A stretch of 64,000 nucleotides of DNA. Source: Haloplanus sp. XH21 (GTDB lineage: Archaea; Halobacteriota; Halobacteria; Halobacteriales; Haloferacaceae). The stretch spans positions 2,108,001-2,172,000 of the forward strand of contig NZ_JALLPL010000001.1 of NCBI RefSeq assembly GCF_023276355.1. Reading direction: 5' to 3'. Shown here piece by piece: positions 8,714-17,585 of the stretch. The notes beneath the pieces were generated by a model. It had not been told where the DNA came from. It worked only from the letters and a program-made list of their open reading frames with translations, and made no database searches. Numbering within the stretch: the first letter of the stretch is position 1; each line of letters begins with the position of its first letter. A program made the translations under genes and the position numbers.

Positions 8714-9609
8714 GCGCGGTGCCGCTCCAGGCCGACGCCAGCGGTGGAGCCATCACACGGTTCCTCGTGAACAACGGCGTGCCGTACGCCGAGTCGGTCG
8801 GGTCGGCAATCGCGTTCGTCATCGCGTTGCTCATCGTCTACCTCATCGGACGCCTGGTAGTCATCCCGCTCATCGACCGAGTGATGGACGCCCGGGGACT
8901 GGAGGTGCACGCGCGCAAGCCGCTCCGAAAGCTCGCGCTGGCCATCGTCGTCTTCATCGGTATCGCCGTCGCCTTCGGCTTTGCCGGGTACGGCAACTTC
9001 CTGCAGTCGCTCGCGACGGTAGCGGCCGCCGCGACGCTCGCCATCGGCTTCGCGATGCAGGACGTCATCGCGAACTTCGTCGCCGGCGTGTTCATCTTCA
9101 CCGACAAGCCGTTCCGCATCGGCGACTGGATCGAGTGGGACGGGAACTCCGGCATCGTCGAAGACATCAGTTTCCGCGTGACACGGGTGCGGACCTTCGA
9201 CAACGAACTCCTGACCGTGCCGAACTCGAACCTCACCGACGACGTGATCAAGAACCCGGTCGCCAAGAAACAGCTTCGGCTGCAGGTCCCCTTCGGCATC
9301 GGCTACGACGACGACATCGAGCGAGCGAACGAGATCATCCTCGAGGAGGCCCACGCCCACCCCGACCTCCTCGACGACCCCGCGCCGTCGGTGCGGCTGA
9401 CCGAACTCGGTGACTCGTCGGTCGTGCTCAAATCGCGCGTCTGGATCGACGACCCGAGCCGGTCCGACTTCGTCAAGGCACGCGGCGAGTACGTCACCGC
9501 GGTCAAGCAGCGGTTCGACGAGGAGGGTATCGACATCCCCTACCCGAACCGGACGCTCAGCGGCGAGGTCGAAGTCACCGGTATCACCGCCGATACCGTC
9601 TCGGACTAG
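8710..9609 (+). CDS. Small-conductance mechanosensitive channel (MscS family)
   Basis: A 299-residue membrane protein. TM segments lie at about 33-55 (AIAFVIALLIVYLIG), 80-100 (ALAIVVFIGIAVAFGFAG) and a pore-lining TM3 at about 105-130 (SLATVAAAATLAIGFAMQDVIANF). The cytoplasmic MscS beta domain follows (FRIGDWIEWDGNSGIVEDI, VPNSNLTDDVIKN). It releases osmolytes during a drop in salinity. Its stop codon overlaps that of the convergent HD gene inside the tetranucleotide CTAG at 9606-9609. Confidence 0.93.
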   Translation: MSAVPLQADASGGAITRFLVNNGVPYAESVGSAIAFVIALLIVYLIGRLVVIPLIDRVMDARGLEVHARKPLRKLALAIVVFIGIAVAFGFAGYGNFLQSLATVAAAATLAIGFAMQDVIANFVAGVFIFTDKPFRIGDWIEWDGNSGIVEDISFRVTRVRTFDNELLTVPNSNLTDDVIKNPVAKKQLRLQVPFGIGYDDDIERANEIILEEAHAHPDLLDDPAPSVRLTELGDSSVVLKSRVWIDDPSRSDFVKARGEYVTAVKQRFDEEGIDIPYPNRTLSGEVEVTGITADTVSD

Positions 9610-10427
9610 AGTTCGATCCGTTCGACCAGTTCGCTCTCCTCTTTGGTGTTGATGGCGACGATGCGGATGTAATCTTCGAGCATCGAGTCCCGTAGCTTGG
9701 CCTTCAGCAAGTTGTCGACCTGGTAGACGCCGGCCGCGTTCACCATCTCGATCTCGACGAGCACGGGTTTGTCTTCACCCTCTCGCAGGGTGACGTTTCG
9801 AATCGCCTGGCTCGACAGCGTGTTGATGCCGCGGCCGCCTTTCTCGTAGGGGATGCGCGAGCGCCCCCGCTCCATATCGAGGGCGTCGGCGACGCGGATG
9901 ACCCCGGCCTCGCGGGTCAGGGGATCCTCCTCGGTGTGGTGACAGAGGATGGCGTGCAGCGTCTCGGCTTTCATCCGGACGGCCTCGCTTCGGTCGTAGA
10001 ACTCGGCGAGGATCCGGTCGAGCAGGTCCGCTGCAAGCGGAATCGAGTAGTAGGCGTGCTGGTCGCGGTGGACGACGTGGCCGATGTCGTGCAGGGTGGC
10101 CGCGAGGGCGACGATGACGGGTTCGTCGGCTTCCTCGAGACCCTGTTCGGAGGCGCCGTTGAACGGGACCCCGGCGCGTTTCAGCAGTTCGTACAGCCGA
10201 AGCGCGCGGTTCCGGACGATTTCGATGTGTTTCGGCCCGTGGTCGTTGTACCCCTTCCGCATGACGGCGTTGACGTTCTGGGCGTCCAGATACGTCTTCA
10301 CCTCCGGATCGTCGACGATGGTCGGGAGGATCCGGTTCAGTTTCTCGTCGGGGAACGAGTGTGCCGCGTTTGGATCGTACGGCCGGCCGCTGTCACTGTC
10401 GTCGCTGTCGCCGCCGTCGGAACTCAT
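9606..10427 (-). CDS. HD-domain phosphohydrolase
   Basis: A 273-residue protein of the HD superfamily. The metal-binding pattern is clear: H in NDHGPKHIEIV, the HD pair in ALAATLHDIGHVVH, and a later ILCHHTEEDPL / RVADALDMERGR block carrying the remaining His and Asp ligands. Such proteins hydrolyse phosphomonoesters or cyclic nucleotides; the substrate is unknown. The first 20 residues are Asp/Ser-rich. Its upstream region (10428-10552) contains one copy of the 75-bp palindromic repeat. Confidence 0.88.
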   Translation of the reverse strand: MSSDGGDSDDSDSGRPYDPNAAHSFPDEKLNRILPTIVDDPEVKTYLDAQNVNAVMRKGYNDHGPKHIEIVRNRALRLYELLKRAGVPFNGASEQGLEEADEPVIVALAATLHDIGHVVHRDQHAYYSIPLAADLLDRILAEFYDRSEAVRMKAETLHAILCHHTEEDPLTREAGVIRVADALDMERGRSRIPYEKGGRGINTLSSQAIRNVTLREGEDKPVLVEIEMVNAAGVYQVDNLLKAKLRDSMLEDYIRIVAINTKEESELVERIEL

Positions 10428-10475
10428 ACCCCGTCGTAGGGGCCGACCGGGAAAAAGAGCGCTGCCTCGGCAGGC

Positions 10476-10550
10476 GATTTCTTGTGAGCCAGTATCCGTG
10501 GTTCGCCAAGACGGTCCCGGGAATCACGGGTAGCCAGTGACAATGATCCG
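10476..10550. repeat. 75-bp palindromic repeat, copy A
   Basis: It begins GATTTCTTGTGAGCCAGTA and ends CAGTGACAATGATCCG. The centre is an imperfect hairpin with arms at 10496-10503 (CCGTGGTT) and 10522-10529 (AATCACGG). Copy B (11075-11149) has the same length and the same outer sequence in the same direction, but its central 18 bases are the reverse complement of those here (16 of 18 match). Copy A lies just after the peroxiredoxin stop and upstream of the HD gene. Confidence 0.85.
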
Positions 10551-10552
10551 TC

Positions 10553-11029
10553 TCAGTCGGCGGCCTCGGCTGCAGCCTGGCGCACTGCCTCGTAGTCCGG
10601 TTCCTGCTTCGGGTTGTCGCCGATCCAGCGATACGTGACCCGCCCGTCGCTATCGACGACGAACACCGCACGCTGGGCGACGCGGATGTCGCGGGGCTCC
10701 CACGCCTCCGCCACGTCGTAGGCCTCGATGAGTTCTCGCTGCTCGTCGCTGAGCAGGCCGAAGTTCAGGTCGTTCTGCCGCCGGAACTCGTTGAGCGTGT
10801 ACGGCAGGTCGACGCTGATGCCGTACACCGTCGCGCCGATGTCTTCGAAGTTCGAGAGCTGATCGCGGAACGTACACATCTCGGTCGTACAGGTGTTGGT
10901 GAACGCGGCCGGGAAGAAGGCGAGAACGATCGGTGCCTCGTCGAGATGCTCGGACAGCGTGAACGTCTCGACGTCGCCGTTCGCGAGCGGGACGGTGAAG
11001 TCGGGGGCGGTGTCGCCGATGTCGACCAT
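10553..11029 (-). CDS. Peroxiredoxin (AhpC/TSA-type redoxin)
   Basis: A 158-residue thiol peroxidase. The active-site pattern P-x3-T-x2-C is seen at residues 40-47 (PAAFTNTC), with Cys47 the likely peroxidatic residue and Cys52 a possible resolving or structural partner. R120 lies in the RVAQRAVFVVD strand. It would reduce hydrogen or organic peroxides in the cytoplasm with a thioredoxin-like donor. The ATG at 11029 gives the family opening VDIGDTAPDFTVPLANG. The gene sits exactly between two related 75-bp repeats, as if it were a cassette. A second peroxiredoxin lies at 57536. Confidence 0.9.
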   Translation of the reverse strand: MVDIGDTAPDFTVPLANGDVETFTLSEHLDEAPIVLAFFPAAFTNTCTTEMCTFRDQLSNFEDIGATVYGISVDLPYTLNEFRRQNDLNFGLLSDEQRELIEAYDVAEAWEPRDIRVAQRAVFVVDSDGRVTYRWIGDNPKQEPDYEAVRQAAAEAAD

Positions 11030-11074
11030 AGTCACGATTCGAGGGAGGTGGATATTACGTCTTGTGGGTCCCAC

Positions 11075-11149
11075 GGTTTCTTGTAAGTCAGTACCGGTGG
11101 TTGGCGGGACCGTCTTGGCGAACCACCGGTGGACAGTGACAATAACCCG
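11075..11149. repeat. 75-bp palindromic repeat, copy B
   Basis: It begins GGTTTCTTGTAAGTCAGTA and ends CAGTGACAATAACCCG. Perfect 10-base arms, ACCGGTGGTT (11093-11102) and AACCACCGGT (11121-11130), enclose an 18-base loop. It lies between the divergent peroxiredoxin and tatA genes, so it could influence both promoters. Relative to copy A the outer parts are in direct orientation while the loop is inverted. Confidence 0.88.
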
Positions 11150-11190
11150 CACCGAGGGGCGTACTTCCGAGCCTGACCGGTCCAAAAAGC

Positions 11191-11198
11191 CTATAATT
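11191..11198 (+). promoter_or_regulatory. TATA box of tatA
   Basis: CTATAATT centred about 26 bases before the GTG/ATG pair at 11221/11224, preceded by A-rich bases that could be the BRE. The spacing predicts an essentially leaderless transcript. Confidence 0.6.
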
Positions 11199-11223
11199 GC
11201 GAACGGGTTAGCCTGGCGTAGTG

Positions 11224-11511
11224 ATGTACGACCCAATCGTCCCACTGTTCCCCGGGTTGCCCGGCGGGCCGGAGTTGCTCATCGTCCTCTTCGTCCTCGT
11301 CTTGCTGTTCGGGGCGAACAAGATCCCCAAACTGGCCCGCTCGACGGGTCAGGCGATGGGCGAGTTCCGCCGCGGCCGCGAGGAAATCGAGGAGGAACTG
11401 CAAGAGGGGAGCGAGGAAGCGGAGACGGAGTCGACGACCGACACGTCCGCAACGACCGACTCGTCGACCACGTCGGCCGACGAGACCACCGACACCGAAA
11501 AGAGCAGCTGA
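11224..11511 (+). CDS. tatA: Twin-arginine translocase TatA-type subunit
   Basis: A 95-residue protein with the classic TatA layout: a short extracellular N-terminus, one TM helix (about 15-32, GPELLIVLFVLVLLFGANK), the FGANKIPKLARSTGQAMGEFRRG amphipathic helix, and a Ser/Thr/Glu-rich cytoplasmic tail. It forms the pore for folded Tat substrates, the main export route in haloarchaea. The adjacent cupredoxin (11654-12172) carries such a signal. A GTG three bases earlier could also start translation. Confidence 0.92.
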   Translation: MYDPIVPLFPGLPGGPELLIVLFVLVLLFGANKIPKLARSTGQAMGEFRRGREEIEEELQEGSEEAETESTTDTSATTDSSTTSADETTDTEKSS

Positions 11512-11653
11512 ACGCGGTCGTCGGGTCGATTTTTCCAATCTGCAACACGCCCGTGAGCCGACCCTGTACCCGTTCGTTCGGAGACGACTGACCCCGGAGC
11601 CACGGCTCAACGATCGACGGAAACGAGACCGCCAGGCGGCGAATCGAAAGAGC

Positions 11654-12172
11654 CTACTGCGGTTCGCAGGGCAGCATCTCCTGGTCGTAGTCCTGGTCCC
11701 CGACGACGACGGCCGCACACCCGCCGATGTGGCCGTAGTCGTATCTACACTTGTACTCGTAGACACCCTCCTCGGGGAAGTAGTGGCTGATTGGCTCGCT
11801 GCTGATGTCCTGGTTCATTTCCCAATCGGAGGCGATATCGGGGTGCCACGCCTGGCGACCGCTTTCCGAACTCGACGGCGACAGCGACGTGACGCTGTGA
11901 GAGCCGATGCCCTCGTAGGTCCACTCGACGACGGTCCCGGGGTCGACCTCCGCGACCATCGGGATGAACGTCTTGTTCTCGACGGTGACGGACTGAACCG
12001 GAGCGTCCTCGGGCGGTCCCGAGGGAGTCGGCGTCGCCGTTTCCGTCGCCGTCTCCGTCGGCGTCGCCGTCGCCGTGTCGTCGCCAGTACTTCCGGAACC
12101 GCCCGAACAGCCCGCGAGTGAGCCAACGAGTCCAGCAGCGGCCGCAACGATCGTCCTGCGACTAAATGTCAT
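11654..12172 (-). CDS. Halocyanin-like cupredoxin lipoprotein with unusual ligands
   Basis: A 172-residue exported protein. The N-terminus is a Tat lipoprotein signal (SRR near residue 4, then LVGSLAGC with the lipidated Cys). A Thr/Glu-rich linker (about 30-55) leads to a cupredoxin domain with TVENKTFIPMVAEVDPGTVVEW and GSHSV, which holds the first His ligand. The C-terminal loop reads YKCRYDYGHIGG. Compared with the usual C-x2-H-x4-M pattern, the second His position is Asp and the axial Met position is His. It probably carries electrons, or binds metal, at the outer membrane face. Confidence 0.8.
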   Translation of the reverse strand: MTFSRRTIVAAAAGLVGSLAGCSGGSGSTGDDTATATPTETATETATPTPSGPPEDAPVQSVTVENKTFIPMVAEVDPGTVVEWTYEGIGSHSVTSLSPSSSESGRQAWHPDIASDWEMNQDISSEPISHYFPEEGVYEYKCRYDYGHIGGCAAVVVGDQDYDQEMLPCEPQ

Positions 12173-12304
12173 GGTAAGGTGTAGGAGTCGGTAAGTGAGG
12201 CCCCTTCAAAAAACATTCGAGGTTGGATCGACCACGGGGCTCCGATTATCATCCGGCTAGATTAGCCACCAGAGTTTATGTCCGTGAGGCGCCTGACCCA
12301 TACA

Positions 12305-15070
12305 ATGGCTATCGACGACGCCGAGGGCTCCGGCTCCGGGGAGTCCGATGGCGCGGTCACCGCCGATGGAGCGTCCGAAACGGTCGATCCAGCGGCACTG
12401 TCCGAACTACTCGCAGCCGGTGAGACGGCGGCAACCCGACTCGACGCCGCCGTCTCGCGTTCGAAGGAGGCAGGGACACCCGTCGTCAAGGATCGCTGGA
12501 CGTGGGAGGACTACAAGGAGGAGTTCTACTACGACGAGAACGGTGAGCCGCCGACGGACGGTAGCGGCGAGGTGGTGCCGTTCGACCCCGAAGACGAACT
12601 CGGATTCGATCCCGACCTGACGGAGAACATGCTGTCGTTTGCGGCCGATCTCGGCGATCAGTTGGATGACGTGGTGGACGAACGGACCGTCGACGTCGAC
12701 GCCGAACTCGACGAAGACGAGTTCTTCGGCACGCCGATGGGCACGACGACCGTCGTCAACCGGTACGATCTGGAGAAGACCGTGCCCCTGGAGAAGAAGA
12801 CACATTTCCGGGAGATCGACCGCTACTGGGTGAACAAGCCCTACGCCTTCATCATCATCTTCCAGTCGACAAAGGAAAACGAGAAGAAATACTACGCCGT
12901 CCAGCCCCACACCACGCCCATCGAGGACGACCTGCGGGAGTTCCTGACGGGGAAGCTCCAGAACGCCATCAAATACTCCGACGTCGGCGTCGCGGGCGGC
13001 CCCGAGGAACGCGAGCAGGTGATCCGCGACGAGACGTACTCGCTGCTCGAACGCTACGACCTCTACGCGCGGACATCCGGTGCCGGACTGCTCGACTCCA
13101 TCGCGACGCAGATCGGCGTCGAGGACGCAGACGGCACCGTCGGACGCCTGCTCTCGCGCCTCGGCTGGGAGCCGGGGACCGAGACGACGACGGAGCAACT
13201 CTCCGGGAGTTCCGCGCGCCCGGAGCCAGCGATCCTCGACGAGGATCCCGACGACCTCTCGGAGTACCAGGTCGAGAAACTGCTCTACTACCTCAAACGG
13301 GACTTCATCGGCTACGAGCGCATCGACCCCATCAAACACGACATCAACGTCGAGGACATCTCGTGTGACGGCTACCACTCTCCCGTCTTCGTCTACCACA
13401 GCGACTACGAGCAGATCATCTCCAACATCTACCACGGCGAGACCGAACTCGACGACTTCGTGGTCAAACTCGCCCAGCGGTCGGGGAAGGGCATCAGCAA
13501 GCGCCGGCCACAGGTCGACGCCACCCTTCCCGACGGCTCGCGTGCCCAGCTCACGCTCGGCAAGGAAGTCTCCGACCACGGGACCAACTACACCATCCGC
13601 CAGTTCAAAGACGTCCCGTTCACGCCGGTCGACCTCATCAACTGGAAGACGTTCTCCTTAGAGGAGATGGCGTATCTCTGGCTCGCCATCGAGAACAACA
13701 AGTCGCTCATCTTCGCCGGCGGGACCGCGTCCGGGAAGACGACGAGCCTGAACGCCGTCTCCCTGTTCATCCCCTCGAACTCGAAGATCGTCTCCATCGA
13801 GGACACCCGCGAGGTCGAGCTCCCCCAGCGCAACTGGGTGGCGTCGGTCACGCGGCCCTCCTTCTCCGACGACGAACAGGGCGAAGTCGACGAGTTCGAC
13901 CTGCTGGAAGCCGCGCTCCGGCAGCGGCCCGAATACATCGTCATGGGCGAGATCCGTGGCGAGGAGGGCCGGACGCTCTTCCAGGTCATGTCGACCGGGC
14001 ACACCACGCTGACGACGTTCCACGCCGACTCCGTGGGCGAGGTGCTCAAGCGGTTCACCACCGAGCCGATCAACGTCTCGAAGACGATGTTCTCGGCGCT
14101 TGACCTCGTGTCGATCCAGACCCAGACGCGGGTCAAGGGGCGGAAGGTCCGCCGGAACAAGAACATCACCGAGATCAACTTCTACGACGCCGAAAACGAC
14201 GAGATCAACGTCCAGGACGTCTACCAGTGGCAGGCCGAAACCGACGAGTTCCTGCGGATGAGCGACTCGAACACGCTCGACGAGATCCGCTTCGACCGCG
14301 GGTGGACTCGGGCGACGCTCGACAAGGAGCTGTTCAAACGGAAAGCCGTCCTCGCGTACCTCATCAAGAACGGCCTCAACACCTACACCCAGGTCGCGGC
14401 GACCGTCCAGGCGTTCATCAACGACGAGGAGACGATCATGTCCCTCATGGCGAACGACCAGCTCGAACGCAGCCTGGAGGACCTCCGCGAGATGGAGTCG
14501 GTCCTGATCGACATCGACCCAGAGAAGGAGGCGATGGTGCCCCGTCCCGATCCGAACGAGGAGGGGCTGGAACAGTGCAACCGGATCCTCGAGCGGGCCG
14601 AGACGGAACTGTTCGAGGACTACCACGGGGCGGCCGTCGAAGGGATCGACTCCGCGCTCGCGGGGATGGACGCAGCGACGGACGTGACGGCATCGCCGTC
14701 CGAAGCGGATACGGACCACCCTGCCGACGCCGCCGAAGAGGGTGACGCCACGGAGTCGGCCGAAGCGGACGCCGGCTCGGCCCAACCCGCCGATGCTGCC
14801 GGATCCGACGGCACGGCGTCCGCGAGCGACGCTATCGAGGCGGACACCGAACCGGCCGCCGGGACGGAAATCGACGAGGGATCGATCTTCGGTGAGTCGT
14901 CCGAGCGTGACGAGGGAGGAATTTCGTTCGAACCGACCGACGACGAGGACGAGGGCGCCGAAGCGGCGGACGGCGGCACCGAGATGGAAACGGAGTCGGA
15001 CGAGGACGACGACACCGCGGACGTCGACGAATGGGGCTTCGGCGACGTGACCGACGCCGAGGAGGATTAG
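12305..15070 (+). CDS. pilB: Type IV pilus assembly ATPase (PilB-like)
   Basis: A 921-residue type II/IV secretion ATPase. An acidic N-terminus (1-150) leads to an N-domain, then the RecA-like core with Walker A GGTASGKTT at about 472-480, an Asp/His-box region (SIEDTREVELP), Walker B region EYIVMGEIRGEEGRT and STGHTTLTTFHAD. The last 130 residues are a disordered Asp/Glu/Ala tail. It powers pilus extension with the PilC platform encoded next. An ATG 27 bases upstream at 12278 is possible; 12305 gives the acidic opening typical of the organism. One base separates its stop from pilC. Confidence 0.93.
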   Translation: MAIDDAEGSGSGESDGAVTADGASETVDPAALSELLAAGETAATRLDAAVSRSKEAGTPVVKDRWTWEDYKEEFYYDENGEPPTDGSGEVVPFDPEDELGFDPDLTENMLSFAADLGDQLDDVVDERTVDVDAELDEDEFFGTPMGTTTVVNRYDLEKTVPLEKKTHFREIDRYWVNKPYAFIIIFQSTKENEKKYYAVQPHTTPIEDDLREFLTGKLQNAIKYSDVGVAGGPEEREQVIRDETYSLLERYDLYARTSGAGLLDSIATQIGVEDADGTVGRLLSRLGWEPGTETTTEQLSGSSARPEPAILDEDPDDLSEYQVEKLLYYLKRDFIGYERIDPIKHDINVEDISCDGYHSPVFVYHSDYEQIISNIYHGETELDDFVVKLAQRSGKGISKRRPQVDATLPDGSRAQLTLGKEVSDHGTNYTIRQFKDVPFTPVDLINWKTFSLEEMAYLWLAIENNKSLIFAGGTASGKTTSLNAVSLFIPSNSKIVSIEDTREVELPQRNWVASVTRPSFSDDEQGEVDEFDLLEAALRQRPEYIVMGEIRGEEGRTLFQVMSTGHTTLTTFHADSVGEVLKRFTTEPINVSKTMFSALDLVSIQTQTRVKGRKVRRNKNITEINFYDAENDEINVQDVYQWQAETDEFLRMSDSNTLDEIRFDRGWTRATLDKELFKRKAVLAYLIKNGLNTYTQVAATVQAFINDEETIMSLMANDQLERSLEDLREMESVLIDIDPEKEAMVPRPDPNEEGLEQCNRILERAETELFEDYHGAAVEGIDSALAGMDAATDVTASPSEADTDHPADAAEEGDATESAEADAGSAQPADAAGSDGTASASDAIEADTEPAAGTEIDEGSIFGESSERDEGGISFEPTDDEDEGAEAADGGTEMETESDEDDDTADVDEWGFGDVTDAEED

Positions 15071-15071
15071 C

Positions 15072-17099
15072 GTGAGCCTCGACACCGGCGGCGGTCTGGA
15101 TCGGGGCGTCGACAGCCTCGGCGACCTGTTTTACCCGCTCTACCAGTGGCTGTTCGACGACGACGGCGACTTCGTGGACGACGTGGAGACCAAACTGGAG
15201 CAGGCGCGGATGGCGACGACGGTCGAACTCTACCTGTCGCGGGCGCTCGCCGTCGGCGTCCTGACCGGCCTGGTGCTGTGGTTGCTCGGCACGTTCATCG
15301 GCTACAGCCTCTTTGCGCTCGGCCTCCTCTCACCGGAGCTGCTATCGACGGGGGCGCGCATTCCGAACGAGACGGTCGTCGCCATCATCGAGCAGGCGAA
15401 AGTCCCCGTCGCCATCGGCCTCGTAGGAATCGTGGCCGGTTCGATCGGCTTTCTCACCGGATTCGGCACGCTCGTTGCCATCCCCTACTCGCGGGCGTCG
15501 ACCCGAAAGCGGGAGATCAACATGCTGCTCTCGGACTCGATTTCGTTCATGTACGCGCTGTCGGTCGGGGGGCTCAACCAGTTGGAGATTCTGGAGGCGA
15601 TGGCGCGGGCCGACGACACCTACGGCGAGGTGTCCCGGGAGTTCCAGAGCATCGTTCAGGAGACGGAGTATTTCGGCACCGACTACCGAAACGCGATCCG
15701 GAAACAGGCGGCCGCCACCCCGAGCGACGACCTCTCGCAGTTCCTGACGGACATGCTCTCTATCGTCAACTCCGGGGGGAACATGCAGGCGTTCCTCTCC
15801 GATAAGAAGGACAAGCACATGCGGACCGCCAAACAGCAACAGGAGGTCACGCTCGACACCCTCGAACTGTTCGGCGAGATGTACATGACACTGTCGCTGT
15901 TCCCGCTCCTGCTCATCATCATCCTCGTCATCATGAGCATGCTGGGCGAGGCGCAGTCGGTCATGCTGTACGGGACGGTCTACGGACTCATCCCGATCAC
16001 CGGCGTGATGTTCCTCGTACTGGTCTCGACGGTGAAACAGGACGAACCCGGCGACGGCTACCTGGACCCCGGGAGCGGCGAGGAGAGCCTCCAGAGCGCC
16101 GGGCAGGACGGTCTGTTCCACCTCGGGCTGATCGAGAACTACGTCGGCGAGTTCGGCATCTTCGACCGCATCAAATCCCGCGAGGGAACGTTCCAGACCA
16201 AGCAACTGCTGCGGAACCCGCACCACTTCTTCCGGGACCATCCCCTGTTCACGCTCGCACTGACCGTGCCCGCGGCGCTGGTGACTATCGGCGTCGCGGC
16301 AGGGAGTGGCGCGGCACCGACGACGTGGGATGGGATGATCGGGGCACCCGTCTGGGGGACGTTCGTCTGGGTGTACGTGCCGCTGTACCTGATACTGATT
16401 CCGCTCGGCGTCTTCCACGAGTGGAACGTTCGGTCGCGGGCGGCGATTACGGGCAAACTCTCCGACAACCTGCGGAAACTGTCGAGCGCGAACGACACGG
16501 GACAGACGCTCTTGGAGTCGATACAGACCACGGCCGAGACGTCGTCGGGGAAACTCGCCGACGAGTTCGACGTCATCTACGCCAAGGTGAACTACGGGAT
16601 GAGCCTGCGGGAGGCGCTCGTGGAGTTCAACAACAAATACCACATCCCCCGGCTGGCACGGACGGTCAAGCTCATCAGCAAGGCACAGGAGGCGTCGAGT
16701 CAGATTACGCAGGTGTTGACGACGGCCGCACAGGCCAGCGAGAACCAGGACGACATCGAGCGCGAGCGGCGGTCGCGAACCCGGATGCAGGTGGCGATCA
16801 TCCTGATGACGTATCTGACGCTCCTGGGCGTGATGGCCATCCTGAAGACGCAGTTCCTCGACGTGATGGCCGGGCTCACGGAACAGGCCAGCGGTGGCGG
16901 CGGGGGCAGTCAGTCACAGTTCGGCGGCGGACTCGACATCGAACTGATGTCGCTGCTGTTCTTCCACGCCGTGACGCTCCAGGCCATCCTGTCCGGCGTC
17001 ATCAGTGGCTTCATCCGGACGGCCACCCTCTTGGCCGGCGTCAAGTTCGTGGTGATTCTTCAGACCATCGCGCTGATAACATGGCTGGTGGTTGGATGA
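15072..17099 (+). CDS. pilC: Type IV pilus membrane platform (PilC-like, T2SF family)
   Basis: A 675-residue polytopic membrane protein starting at GTG, one base after pilB. It has two T2SF-type domains: the first around SDSISFMYALSVGGLNQLEILEAMARAD and the second around KLSSANDTGQTLLESIQTTAE. Each is followed by hydrophobic helices (for example LFPLLLIIILVIMSML and IILMTYLTLLGVMAILK). A Gly-rich insert lies near residue 610. It couples PilB to the growing pilus in the cytoplasmic membrane. Its stop overlaps the next start by four bases (ATGA). Confidence 0.92.
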   Translation: MSLDTGGGLDRGVDSLGDLFYPLYQWLFDDDGDFVDDVETKLEQARMATTVELYLSRALAVGVLTGLVLWLLGTFIGYSLFALGLLSPELLSTGARIPNETVVAIIEQAKVPVAIGLVGIVAGSIGFLTGFGTLVAIPYSRASTRKREINMLLSDSISFMYALSVGGLNQLEILEAMARADDTYGEVSREFQSIVQETEYFGTDYRNAIRKQAAATPSDDLSQFLTDMLSIVNSGGNMQAFLSDKKDKHMRTAKQQQEVTLDTLELFGEMYMTLSLFPLLLIIILVIMSMLGEAQSVMLYGTVYGLIPITGVMFLVLVSTVKQDEPGDGYLDPGSGEESLQSAGQDGLFHLGLIENYVGEFGIFDRIKSREGTFQTKQLLRNPHHFFRDHPLFTLALTVPAALVTIGVAAGSGAAPTTWDGMIGAPVWGTFVWVYVPLYLILIPLGVFHEWNVRSRAAITGKLSDNLRKLSSANDTGQTLLESIQTTAETSSGKLADEFDVIYAKVNYGMSLREALVEFNNKYHIPRLARTVKLISKAQEASSQITQVLTTAAQASENQDDIERERRSRTRMQVAIILMTYLTLLGVMAILKTQFLDVMAGLTEQASGGGGGSQSQFGGGLDIELMSLLFFHAVTLQAILSGVISGFIRTATLLAGVKFVVILQTIALITWLVVG

Positions 17100-17584
17100 G
17101 CCGCGCGCAGACGACACTCGATTTCGCCATCGGAATGAGCGTCTTCCTCGGGGTCGTCGCCTTCGCGTTCGGCTTCATCCCGACCATGTTCGCGCCGTTC
17201 GAGACGGAGACGGGGACGAACGCAGTGATCGCCGACCGCGTCGGAGATCGGTTGGTCGGCGACGCGCTCGCCGAAGAGCCGACGAACCCATCGATCCTGA
17301 ACGGAACCTGTACGGCGTCGTTTTTCGCCGGCGATAGCCCGGGCGACTGCCGGTACACCACGGCCGACCTGCACAGGGCGACCGGCGTCCAGTCGACCGT
17401 GAACCTGAACGTCACGGTCTACGACGACTCGGATATCCAGACGCTCGACGGGGTCGAACTGACTCGCGGCCCGTCGCCATCGTCGAACGATGTCGTGGTC
17501 GCACGACGCATCGTCTCACTCCCCACGCATCTCGGTGGGGGTGCGACCCGGGAAGCGTACCGACTCGAGGTCAAGGTGTGGTAA
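17096..17584 (+). CDS. Pilus-operon protein with pilin-like N-terminus (1)
   Basis: A 162-residue protein with a short N-terminus (MSRAQTTLDFAIG) and one hydrophobic helix (about 10-32). The SRAQTTLDFAIG stretch resembles a class III (prepilin) signal cut by a PibD-type peptidase. The exterior domain has several N-x-S/T sites and a Cys pair (C67, C79), suggesting a secreted fold. It is probably a minor pilin or assembly factor. I believe this is a haloarchaeal DUF family restricted to pil operons. It overlaps pilC by four bases and is one base from the next gene. Confidence 0.75.
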   Translation: MSRAQTTLDFAIGMSVFLGVVAFAFGFIPTMFAPFETETGTNAVIADRVGDRLVGDALAEEPTNPSILNGTCTASFFAGDSPGDCRYTTADLHRATGVQSTVNLNVTVYDDSDIQTLDGVELTRGPSPSSNDVVVARRIVSLPTHLGGGATREAYRLEVKVW

Positions 17585-17585
17585 C

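Noticed and set aside
9606-9609. Shared CTAG stop as a special signal
   Set aside because: The overlap of two stop codons is explained by compact convergent genes; a similar overlap occurs at 44056-44059 with a different sequence.
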